A stretch of 64,000 bases of DNA from Colius striatus (taxonomy: Eukaryota > Chordata > Aves > Coliiformes > Coliidae). Each line of letters starts with the position of its first letter. The stretch's first letter is position 1. The translations under genes were made by a program, and so were the position numbers. Positions 40,098 to 52,000 of this stretch are shown here, one piece after another. The notes below the pieces were generated by a model. The model ran no database searches, was not told the DNA's origin, and saw only the letters and a list, made by a program, of their open reading frames with translations. Where the stretch lies: assembly GCF_028858725.1 (NCBI RefSeq), contig NC_084776.1:4960001-5024000 (forward strand). The letters are read 5' to 3'.

Positions 40098-43000
40098 GTG
40101 AGATCAATTTCCCCCCCCCCGCCAACCCCTTTCATTCGCGGCGGCGCCCCGCTTCTCCTGGCTTGCTCTGATGGATGGGACCCTCCGTCCGCCTCCACTT
40201 TCCCCTCCGCTCGGAGTCCGGGACGGTCGCGGCGGTGCTCAGGGTCGTGTTTGGGTTAGGGTGGGAGTATCTGAGATTTTCTTGTCCCCCCGCCCGATTT
40301 CGCTGCTGAGGCGCCGGCCGCCACCCGCACAGCTCCCGGGGGCCCGCGGTACCGCCGGTGCCGGGCGGGGAGAGGAGAGCCGTCCCGCCGGGGTGTGCGG
40401 GGAGAGGGAGCGTTCTGCATGTCTTTATTATTTTTCCCTTCTTCTGCGTTAAATGGGTGAAGGTTCGCGCATCCGGCCGTGTGTCCCAGCCGAGCCTCCA
40501 GCGGAGCCCGACCTGTGGCTGCGGAGCCGCGCCGCTGTGTGCTGCCCGCCGGGCCGGGAGGCACCGCCGCCCGCCTTGTCTCCCTCCACGCCCTCGGATG
40601 CTCCGGTGCCTTTCCGGGCGGCCTGAAGATGCTGCTCGTATTCACAGCAGCATCGGCTGGGTGACGGTGCGATCGAGATTCTTGGATAAACGTGTATGTG
40701 TGGGCTTTAGGGACTTTAATTCTCAAAGTCTAGATGCAGGGCCATGACTGTTGAGTGACAGTCTGTCTCCCAGATAAGACTAGGTTTTAGGATGATTTCC
40801 CTCAGCAGGTACACTGCTGTAAGGCTGCCTGCTCTCCTTTGAGCAACTTGCTCATCAAAGCCTAAGTATGAAAAGGGAAGCAAAAATGAGGGAAAAATAC
40901 AAAAGTGCTCAGACCTAGTTGCTGTAGCAGCACACTTCTAGGCAGCCAGGCTGGCTGATACCTTGCCCCTGAGCTCAGGTATGCTGCAGCACCTGGATCT
41001 GACTTCTGTTCACTCTTCACTTGAAATTTTGCCTTTCATACCTACCAGAGGGCTGAGGAGTCTCTCTGGAGATCAGTGCGATGCACAGACACATTTTTCC
41101 CCATGACCTAATCTTTGTGTGATACCACAATTGTTAATGGATTCTCAGAGTATTGCAGATTTTATCTTTAGCATCATGCTGTAAGTATGTGAACCTTTAG
41201 GCAGCATATCCCTGATTTCATGGATCTTTCACTGCTACTGTACTGCTCTGAATTACTTCTGTAACTCAGTTATCCAGCAGTAGCGAAGATTATGTGAAGG
41301 TAAAAAGCACAACTAGTTATTTTCTAATCCTGGAAGGAAGATTGCTTGGTCCAGAGGAAGATGGCTCTTTTTTTAACCAAACGGAGTGAAATTTGTCAAG
41401 AGGAAATATCTGCCAGTTTGGTCAAAGAAACAAGCTTTTCTTAAACCTATTTGTCTTCAAAATCTTACCTAAATAGTCATCATGAAACTTCAGCCCCGAT
41501 CTGTTTTGACTTGCTTGTAATTTGGTTGTGTTTTTCCTCTCCAAAACAAAGAGCCTAAGTAACATAAAAAGAATGCTTTAGTATCTAAATATTTAGGTAC
41601 TGGATGTAGTCGCTTGCATGAAATGTGTCATTCAGTATCTAAATATTTATATAAAGATATAAATATTTATATACTGAATGATACATTTCATGTGTGCAAC
41701 TGCTGGCCTTGTGCAGTTATCCCCACCTTGTTGCAGTTTCTCACATGCTGTTATTTGTGGCTTATTAGATCTAAATGGCCTCTCCTGCTGCTGGAAAGCA
41801 TAAGGGAAGAAAAAGATTCATGAAGGGGTAATGTGCTTTTAAGCTGGTAAAAGGAAGTATGAGGCCTTTTAAGGTGAATAAAGGAAATGTACTTCCTGAA
41901 TAGACTAAAAAAATCCTGGTCTTTGGGGCTACCATCAGTGTTTGCTGTTTTTACTGTCACTTTACTTCATGATTAAAGGAATAATTCATTCAGCAGATGG
42001 GAATCAAGAATAAGGCAAGATTTGAGGAGTGCTTTTCCCTTCTGCAGTTTGGGATATGAGCTTGCTGTGATACCAGACAAATGCCATCAGATACTACAGT
42101 AGATTTTGGATTTGATCATTTCTTTTTCTAAGCTGGGTATGCCTGCAAAGATTAAGCATTAAGAACCCTCAGATTTTCCTCCTGCTTCCTCTCCCAAGCA
42201 CTGTGGTCTCTTAATTCTGGAATTGCTGTGATACATGTAGCATCTACTCCTTGGAAATGAACAGGAATCAGATCAGGGGTCTCTCACAAAGAATGGATCA
42301 CTCCACATGTTTAACATTTAAAATGTTTGAAGCGTTTCAAGATCAAAGTTCAAGTAGTGTAAAAGGGTATGAGTTTTCTGGTTTAAGTTGTCATGTATCT
42401 TTCTCAGTACCCCTTTTCCACTTCTGGTGGGAATGTGCTCATCAAAGGAGGTTGTTCATGTGCTGTGAAATTATGAAGCTTGGACTTCCTTGCCCTCAAG
42501 TAGATCTTGAGCTTTAAGAATGTGTTTAAATGGTGGAAATGAACTCATAACTCAGTTCAGAGCAGAAGCATTCTGTTCTCGTGACTGGCTGCAATGAGTT
42601 ATGAGTCTGTTAATTTCAGAAATGTCACTTTCTGATATTGAAGCAATTAATATTTTATGTTAGACATCTTGGATTGTCAGTGTCTGAAATGGAGAAGTAT
42701 TTATGCATTCTTGTGAGGTAATGCTGCAGATTCCCTCATTAAATGACTCCTATTTCTCTAGAGCTCTTATCAGATAATACTTTTAGAGAGTCAAAAGGCT
42801 TCACTTAAAGATGTTTCCTGTGAATTTCAGTTCAGTTCAGGGGAACCTTGTCAGATTGTCTTGCATTTGATAATAACCTAAATGTTTATGTTATAGAGAG
42901 CCTTTATTTAGGACTCAACAGCATCTGAAAGCTGTGTATCAAGTTACCACTTTTAGGAAGGTGAGTTTATGTTCCTGACTAATATCTTTCTCAGAAGAGG

Positions 43001-46000
43001 CAAACTTGACCTGGAGATAGGAGGGAAAACAACGTCCCTGTGTCGCAGTACTCATGTGGCAGAAAACAAAAAGCATCCATTGTTGGAGGTGGTGTGGGGT
43101 TTATTTATTTATTTATCTATAACAAAGAACAGAACAGTTTTTGCCTCTTGACTCTGAATAAGGCTGCAACCAAAGTCTCTTGCCTTCATACAACCATGTC
43201 ATATGTGTATACAGCTACAGGAGTGTATGGCTGGCCTATTCAACAGGATGTGTCAAAGCAGACTTACCTGATTGTGAGGAGTTTCTTAGGTGTAGGATCA
43301 CAAAGCCTCTGTGCTCAAACTTCAGGTCTGTTTCTGGAGACATTAAGCACCAACTGTCAAACTGCAAATGAAGCTTCAAGAGAAGCATTATCTGGAATTA
43401 TTGCCCCCTGCAACCACTTGTTAAATGATCCTTCCTCTACAGTTGTTCCCCATAAGGTTCATAAAGAGTGTTATAAAAAGGCATAGGGAAAGAATTCAAA
43501 TTCAATGGAAGTGTTGCCTGTGAGCAGTGACCTGAGCAAATGTGCTCCAGCATTTGCTGCCTGATGCTTGCAGCATGTTGCAGTCGATGCCTTTCAGCAA
43601 GGAGAAGTGCAGGAATGGCACAGGTACGGCAGAGTTAGGTACTGGGGGGTTGTGAGAACCTTTTCTTTAAGGTAAAGGTAAAGTCTAACTGTCACTCCTG
43701 CCAAAACACACTAGTGGTGGTGGTGTTCAGATAAACATGTAGGTGAAGAGAATGGGGAAAGATTTGCTAATGGTGGTGTTCTGCTCGAACTCTCTGGTGG
43801 TAGAAAAGCGAGTTTCAGCTGTTGTGGGAGCCTTTTTACCATTTTGGTGATTGGTTTAAATTCCATAATCAGAACTGAAGGATTTAAAAAATAAGAAGTT
43901 TGAAGTGTTTGGTAGGTGTGAAGTTTTCTGAAACCTGATGCTTGTCTGTTTTGTCAGCCTGTAGTTACCACACAGATGAATAAATATTTGCACCATTCCC
44001 GTGCTGGCACAAAGAAAGGGGGAAAACCCCCAACCCTTTGTGTAGATAACAGAAAGGATTGCTTTGTTAATGTCTTTCTGTTTGTTTTACTGGTAACAAC
44101 ACTGCCTTTAAATGAGTGAGAATAAGAAATCCTAATAATAAATGGACTTTTCCAAAGGGTTTGTTCATAATTCTGTCTAAAATCATAACATTTCCCCAGG
44201 CTCTGTTATGACTGCTTTAGAAAGATCCAGTAGCTTTTCTACTAAAATACAAATTAAAAGGGGAAAAATAACCTTGAAAGAAATCTTGTAATGGATAATA
44301 GAAGGTCCCATTAGCAGGCTGCCTTCAATTATTTATAGATTTTTAGATTATAATAATATCTTACACAGAAATTTAGAGCAACAGAAATGCTGCAGCTAAT
44401 ACTGAGGATAAGCTCATTCCTTTTGGTTCTTTAGTTTGGGAACTGTTTTTTTTAACTACTTGTGAGACTCCCAAGGTACCCCCATGGCCTTTGGAGAAAT
44501 GTAATAAAGTTTGAGATGTAACCAGTGAAGGGTTTCTCAGGACTTTTGGATTGATGAGGTTGGGCAAGGGCAGCTGAATCCTGGTCACTTGCTGAGCCAA
44601 CAGATGCTTTTATTTTTAAATGTTTTCCTAACTTGGAAGCAGAACTGAGGAAACTGAATGTTCCATCTGTAGAGATGCTGAGATGGTCTTCAGCAGCTGT
44701 TGAAGACCTGACCTGGAAGCACTGGGCAACAAAATTGTTTTCCAAATGCTCTGCGAGCCAGTGGATGGAACTACAATGTCATTGTCCTCTTGGAGATAAA
44801 AGCAAGGTGTCCCTTGTCACTGACAGATGATTTGCCATTTTTTAACACTATATTAACTCCCATGGAATTATTCAGTTGCCATCAATCATTTATAACACAG
44901 CATTGGGGAGTGAAATTCACAGTTTTCTTATCCTTTGTGTTGGTGAGAGTTGAAACTGGGTTTCTGAAATTGCCACGATTCTGAGAGAGATCATGACACT
45001 GTGTTCTGTTAAATTTTCATATATCAATTTAGAAATCACTTAATAAATCAGTCAAAAAACACAAGTGTCCTACCCCAGAAATCTGGAGCTGCTTACTCAG
45101 ATATGTAAGATTCTGGTTGAATTCTGGTTGTAAGATCCTGGGGGATTTTGGTTGATTGGTTGGTTGTTTTTCCCTGGTTTCAGATCAGCCAATATTTTAT
45201 GGATGCCATAAAAATAGGGCTGGTTTTGACTTAAACCAGGAGGGACATGGAGGAGGACCAAAGTTCATCTAACAAGCTCTTTATATAAATCTAGCTAACA
45301 AAGCTGCTCTCAGTTGTGAACATACAACGATGTCTGGCTGTGTTGTGATGCTGTTTCTGGTTTGTTGGATACCTGTCTTAATTGTCAGTGCATAGTTTTA
45401 TAATAGTCTGGAGTAAACTGGAATTTATTAGTGAAAGAGAATCACTTTTGCATGATCCCAGGCTGTGCTGGGATAACTGTAGCTGTAGCATAGCTTCGAT
45501 GTGACCATCTGGCTGCACACACACGTGTTCTGGTTTTATGCACAGATTTAAGTTGCACATCACAGAAACAATTCAAGTGTGTGTTTGTTCTTAAATAGTT
45601 AAATGCAACATTTCAATTGGCAAGTTCTTCCCAAACTTCCTCAAGTTTCATGGTGTTTCCTTCTGCTTGCATAGGTTGTGTCTGGTGTGATTGTTTGGTG
45701 GGTAACGTTTGGACATTAAAGGGTGGAACATCTATGGGAAACCTCTTGACAATTTTCTTCTTTGGAGTTGTCAGAGTCTCCTTTGATCCCTCTGTAGCCT
45801 GAATCTTAGTTACAGACAAAAGAGAGGATTAACCTCAAAGGAAACTCCAGCCATCTAAGGCTGCAAACACTCACACTGCTTGCTACAGGAATTGAAAAGG
45901 CAAGGTCCAAATGGGTTTATTCAGAAGTGTTACAGAACTGGGATATTGCGGTAGTTTTAAGAGCTATGATGATGTCCATATATGTAAGTTAAATAGGAAA

Positions 46001-49000
46001 TAGTTCATTCTTCATCTGACCACACTGTTGGAAAAGAGAGGGATCTGACTTCTGTATGCAAAGTCTTGATGAAAGGTAACCATCAGCTGTGGCAGGCGGC
46101 CACGGGAATGGATTTAACACGTGTTTCTGTTAAGAGAGAACTTACAACTCAAATAGCAGTTACTTTTACAATGTCTGTACTTAATTTTAACACTGTTAGG
46201 TTGGAGATATCCCTTCATGATACTCCAAAGAGGTGGTTTATTAACTCTCCTAAAAATACCTTCTAATTATTCAACAGGTTCATGAACCACCCAGCTCCAG
46301 CAAACAGCCGCTACAAACCCACTTGCTATGAACATGCTGCTAACTGCTACACACATGCAGTAAGTACATTTCTGTTTTGTTTGGAGTTTGCTTCCTCTTT
46401 TTTTTATATACACCAGATGTTTCAGTACACTTTTGTGGGGTTTGGATGACTAAATGCTCACCTTTGCCTGACTGGATTCACGTTTACAACCTTTTTGGCT
46501 TTGTTATATGTGCTTCAGCTATAACAGTCCTGAAAGTGCAATGTTAATTAGATGGCTGGTTATCACTGTTCCTTCTTCTGCATCTCTAGGAGCTCCAAAT
46601 GCTTCATGACATTCCTTTTCACCAAAGTGAATGACATATCTCAAACTAGGTTCATTATCCTCTGTCCCAGTCAAAGGATGATTACAGTAAAGTGAATACA
46701 GGCCTGTACTGGTTATTCTTGCAAGGCAGATTTCTCAGTGCTGTGCTGACATAATGTTGTGCAAATTGTATATGACAAGTGTAAGAAAGATTTACTGATG
46801 TTAGAAGTGGAAGGCTTTGTGAGACTATCACATGGGTATTTGCTGCAAGAGCTGAAATGGCTCAATTCTGATGCTTAGTGTCTATGAACTGATTCTCCCA
46901 AGAAGTCTGCTGTTTTGCAAGAGGCACATTAATGCTGGCAGCTCTGCTAAAAGTGCTATTCTGCCCTTATTTTCATAGTGTGAGGACCCATACTAGATTT
47001 GAATATCTGATGTATACAAAATAAAGGAAGCAATCCCCTTGTTTATTTATTTAAGTAATTGGGAAGTTTAATTTGCTGTCTGCCACTTTAAAAAGGACTT
47101 AAAAATGTGTGTGTTTGTTTTTGAAGATAACATTTGCCCTTTTTTAAAAGCAGCTTGTGCTTCTCCTCAATCCCTTGTTTAACTCCAAACATCTGAAGTA
47201 TGTTTGACTTTGTCCTCAGTCTCTTACCTCCAGTGTGTCTGAGGGAGCTACAGGTAGGAATTCTTGACGTAGTGCATGGGGCTGTGCAGTGCTAGAAAGA
47301 CCTGTTCTTAAGGATCCTTTCAATATACTTTATAAATAGCCAACCTGCAGCTCTGTGTTGCTGGTAGAAACAGGATCACCTTGGTTTGCCTATAGAAAAG
47401 CCAACAGCATACATGTTCTTAAGCCAAGGATCTGAAGTACAGCATTATGTAAATATGTGCTCATTTGTCTAGAGAATGAAGCAACATTCTATCAGTTAAC
47501 ACAAATACATAGTTTATCTCATAATCCTTGTACAAATCTTGTTTACTCTGGCCAAAAAGTTAGATTTCAAAACATCTGGCAGAAGTTGCAGTGCTCCTTA
47601 GCAATTTTAGCCTACATCTAGTTGAAAAACAGGCATGTAGGTTACAGCCAAGATGTCCTATCAGTATTTTCTGGTATGCTGCAGTTTCTGGTGAAGCTGC
47701 CTAATTACTTTCTGAACAGTGCTAAAACCTACCATGACCTGGTAACAGCTCGGGGTTATGCAATACTGACATCCCTTTGAAGGAGAATAGAGTGGAGCAT
47801 GAAAAAGGCATTTGTTACTCCTTAAACACAAGTGTATGGAAGAGGTAAATTTGGATTAAAATTCAAAACCTTGAAATAGGAATCTAATCTGGGAAAGCAC
47901 AGTGGATAATCCAGGAAAGGCTGAGGCGGGGGATGCTCACTTCTGTGTGTTACAGACTTTTAGGAAACGTTAGACAGTCAAGTGAGTCTGTGCCAGGAGA
48001 TCAGTCTGAGTTTTCAATTAGACATTGATGCAACTTCTACAAAACAGAATTTAGCAGTGGTTCTCCATGTATTTTAGCCAAAGCTTTATTAATAATTCAG
48101 AAAGTAGTCAACTTGTATTTTCTGAGCATGGCTGTACTGCTCAGTAGGTGTCCTGTCTGGTTTTTGACTTGAAAATCTGCAGCAGTGGGTTTAGGCAGCT
48201 GCTTCAAAAAACATAACAAAACCAAACCAACCCACCAATGTTGCATGGGGATACAGAGGCTCATGCATAGCTTTTTCTTGTAGCTTCAGATTTCTAACTA
48301 GCAAGGCTTTGTTTTAAAATGTCTTGATGCTTTTAGCTTTAAACGAGGCCCTGACTTGTCTTTAGACACTGAGAGGCAGGAAAGGCAGAGAAGCAGCTGA
48401 ATAAAGTCAGCAAAGACTGCTCTCTGTGTTTAAAGAACAGGAAGGAAACAGTGTGAGAAAAACAGGAGTTGTAAGAATCTGAGGTGTAAAGTAAGCTGAA
48501 TCTAATCTTTCACTTCCTAATGTGCATGAGCTTTGTCAGACAAAAGATACACCCTGTTGTACCAAAGCCTCAGAATTTAGGCATGGTTTGCTTTATACTG
48601 CTCTGACACTTCCTTCAGATGGCTTAAAAGGGGGAACTATTCTTACAGTAAGTTCCAGTGTCTATTCCAGCCTTGGTTTGTGCAGTGCATGGAAAAAAAG
48701 AAGAAAGAGGTATAAATATTTCAAAAATGAGGCTTGGAGCATTTAGCAGGCAATTTGAGCATGGGAGAAGGAGTCATGAAAATTTCAACAGGGCTCTTAC
48801 AATGCAAATGTCTCCATTCTCCCAGACTGCTGTTAGCAGCTTCCCTGCTCCACACTGCTTCTCTCCAGCAAACTGATGAGCAGGCAGCTTGAAATAGGCA
48901 CAGTCCTTTGTGGATCCCCCAAGTGTCACGTGAGATTGTGGCTGCTGTGTTGATTCTTCCACTCTCTTCCTTTCTGAAGAGGAAGTGTAAAGGCCATCCT

Positions 49001-52000
49001 TATGCTGTTGGTGTTTCCCTTTTGCTGAAAGGCACGTGCTTTGCTGCAATGGCTTGTGCCTCAAAGATTATTATTGCTGACTGCATGATGTGCACAGCCA
49101 TTTGTGCAGAGAAAACAGCTTAATTGGGCATGAATGTTATATATAAAGGCAACATTTTAAACAGATTGTCTGTACAAATACAGATAGAATACAGATAAGA
49201 TACAGAGCAGTGTACCAGTGTCCTAAGCAACTCCACAGAGATGGAAGATACCAGATATTTTGCTTTGAGTTAGTAACCAGAGTGTAATTTCCCTGCAGTA
49301 CATGATGGGGTTTACAGCTTACTGTTTCAGCATCTTTCTTTGTGCTTTGAGGCTTTTTGCAGTGGCTGCTCTTTGTAACAGTAGGAGTTGTGGTAGTTGG
49401 TTTCCCAAAATACTTCACTCAGGGGTTGTGCTCAAGTCTCTTCTTAAAGATACCTGCCTATAGCTGTAAATAAATACATTTTAATCCTTTGTCTTCCTCC
49501 TTGTTGCAAAGGGATTTGTACCTTCCTGCTCACATTTAATTCTCTAGGAAACTTAGTGAAACTGTTGCCTGCTCCTTTGTTCTGTCTCTGTAGCATCCCC
49601 ATTTCTTATTTAGCAAGTGTTAGTGAAGGTGCTAAAATTAGTAAATTGGAGTATGATGGTTCAGGGTTTGGTCACAGTACATTGCTGGGTTTGATGGCAG
49701 TCATTCAGAAGATAAGCACTTCATGATGAAATAAGCAAAGCTGTTTGGGACTTGGAAGTAGTTGGGTTTTTTTACTAGTGATCTGGCAACTTGGAAGTGC
49801 TACATCATTGCTGTAAAATTAGACATCACAATCACACTCATTCTATTATTAGCTCTGATTCCTTGATTGCTTTTTTGGTAAGTACCCCTGCTTTTAAAGG
49901 ACTGATTGATTGCTTCTCCAGGCTGAAGGTGAGGATGCAGTTCTTGTGCTAGAGATGGACTTTTTCCTAAATGAGCATGGGAAAATCTGCCTTGTAGTGT
50001 TGAGTGAAGTGTTCTGTTTCTTTTGTAAGGTGGATGTTAGATGTGAAGAGGTCCATTGTATTGTGTGTTATCTGTTATGGCATTAGTATCCAAAGAACTT
50101 TTATCCAGTTGGCTGGAACAGCAGGGGATCATTTCTGGATTTTGTCTTGAATCTGACTATTTTTGGTCTGAACAAGAGTCATAAAACATCTCTTGTTTAT
50201 TCTAACTGTTCCCATGATGCATATCAGGCACAGAGGGGAAAGTGTTTCCAAATAGAACACTTAGAAAAAACCAATAAATCCTTCTCCTGGGAGTACAGTG
50301 CTGTTCCCTGGGAGAAATGCAATTGTTCTTCAGCACCAGGACAAGGCAGAAAAGAGATTAAATCAGGTCTTCACCCATGTCATCATTTCTAGCTGTATTT
50401 TTCATTCTGAAGGTGCAAAGAAACAGGTAATAAGAAAACTCCTTGTTTTAACCCTACAACTTTATATACAGTAAGTACTGGGGGAAGTGATTGTCATCAC
50501 AGTCTGGCCCCTTTGAGTGTTCACATCATAGCTTAACTTGTGAAATACTGGTCTTTGTAGACTGGTAAAAAGCTGAGATATCTGGCAAAGTTTTTTCTGT
50601 GCAATGCCTAATTCTAGCTCCCAAAGAGGTCTTCCTTCCTATCAAATGCTCTCAACTCAGACAGAATCCCTGAGCAGCTCATGGCCAGGTTTTCAATAGG
50701 GAATAGGTAGGGGGTTGTTATTTTCTCTCGTGTTTGTGTTCATGGTACTTGTGAGTGTGTATCTCTGAAACCTTTTAGTTCTCTGTCAAGTTTAGTCAAA
50801 AGTGAGATTTGCACTAGGCATCAGGAAGGAAACTGAGTGTGGTTATAGTGTGACTGCACAGCTTAAAAAAAGATGGCCAAAAAATATGTCTGGAGCTGAG
50901 CATCTACCCTCCTGTCTCCTGCAAAAGCTGAAATGAAACAACTGCCACATCTGTTCAGTTTCTTGCTGTCTCGGGCTTCAGCCACACTCTGAACTGCATG
51001 CCCTGTGTGGGGAACAGGAGCCACTAACCTCCTGAGGACTGGAACACTCTAACCTTTCTTCAGTCTGGGGTATGCATATGGAAATTTATGGTTTGAGATA
51101 AATGAGAAACCAGCCTGGCAGAGTATTTTTGGCTTTCAAGTGCATGAGATCAGCTTCCATAGCCTCATTACAAAACTCAGAGTGCTTTCACCTCTGGTCC
51201 AAATGCTGTGTTGTAAGAATGCCACACTTTACATTTCTTTGGCTGTTCTGGTGTAAATGCACTAAATTTTGCAAAAAGGAAGAAAAAAAATCACAATGAA
51301 GTAAAGAAGTAAAAGCCACATTTGTTTTGGGCTGGTTTTTACTTTTTAATTGTCTGGATTAGCCATCTACTTTTCAGATTCATCTTCTGCACTGGAGCTG
51401 TGATCAGAGCCTCAGTTGCTTCTACTCTTAAGCAGATGAAGGACAAAGACAGTGCAGGCTAGACCAGAACTTTGCACTCTGAGCCATCAAACCTGTAATG
51501 CAAAGCAGAGTTGCTGGATTTGTTTAAATATTACTTGTTCCTAAGCTTTATTGTTTAGCAGGTCAGACTTGGGTTGAAGCTTGTTTGTAATTCAAGTGAG
51601 TGAATTAACATTTTAAGACACATAGTAGGTCCTGGAAGGGAACTTTAGCAGTGTTTTATCTTTGAAGGCTGACAAAGATGTGCCTTTGTAGTGGAAAGTA
51701 ATGGGTAGAAATGTCCAAGCCAGCAGCTTCTGTTCTTTGAATACTTGATGGAAATGCCTTTTACTTTTTCCTTCTTTTTCCCTAGTTTGTTTTTTTTTCT
51801 GAATGAGGCAAAGATATATGATGTAATTTGTTCTGGAAAGGAGTGTGGTTTTAAGTGTTATATGAAGCTTGAAGCCCACTTCTTGGATGCTCCATGTGAG
51901 CCATCACGCTGGTTCCACCACCAGGTCCCAACAGTGGTTCTGGAAGCTCTGAATGAAAGCTGCTTGAGAGGGAGGTGGCAAGGAAAACAGCCTTGGATAT

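Larger units (their letters stand above)
39490..40640 (+). promoter_or_regulatory. MMD: MMD CpG-island promoter and 5' UTR
   Basis: A strongly GC- and CpG-rich block with sharp edges against AT-rich flanks covers the MMD start codon. It contains multiple GC boxes (GGGCGGG near 39803-39850), a G-rich tract able to form a quadruplex (39799-39823), a YY1-like CCGCCATTGCC string near 39783-39793 and a CCAAT box at 39965-39969. No strong TATA box is evident, apart from a weak TTAAAG near 39896. This fits a dispersed CpG-type promoter of a broadly expressed gene. The exact transcription start cannot be read from sequence. Confidence 0.85.
40098..46277 (+). other. MMD: MMD intron 1
   Basis: A GT-AG intron of about 6.2 kb. 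Its first roughly 540 bp remain in the CpG island. It contains a 98-nt near-perfect hairpin (41606-41703), a 12-bp inverted repeat (42543-42554 with 42595-42606) and no recognised CR1. No other coding exon is supported inside it. Confidence 0.85.

Noticed and set aside
40069-40101. MMD exon 1 read as a complete 10-codon ORF ending in TGA
   Set aside because: The TGA overlaps a good GTGAGA donor. Splicing at 40097/40098 joins exon 2 in frame and reproduces the known MMD N-terminal region.
39463-40125. Long open frames (about 200 codons) on both strands across the CpG island
   Set aside because: High GC removes stop codons in all frames. The peptides are Ala/Gly/Pro/Arg-rich low complexity with no domain. 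Only the short MMD start within one frame is supported.
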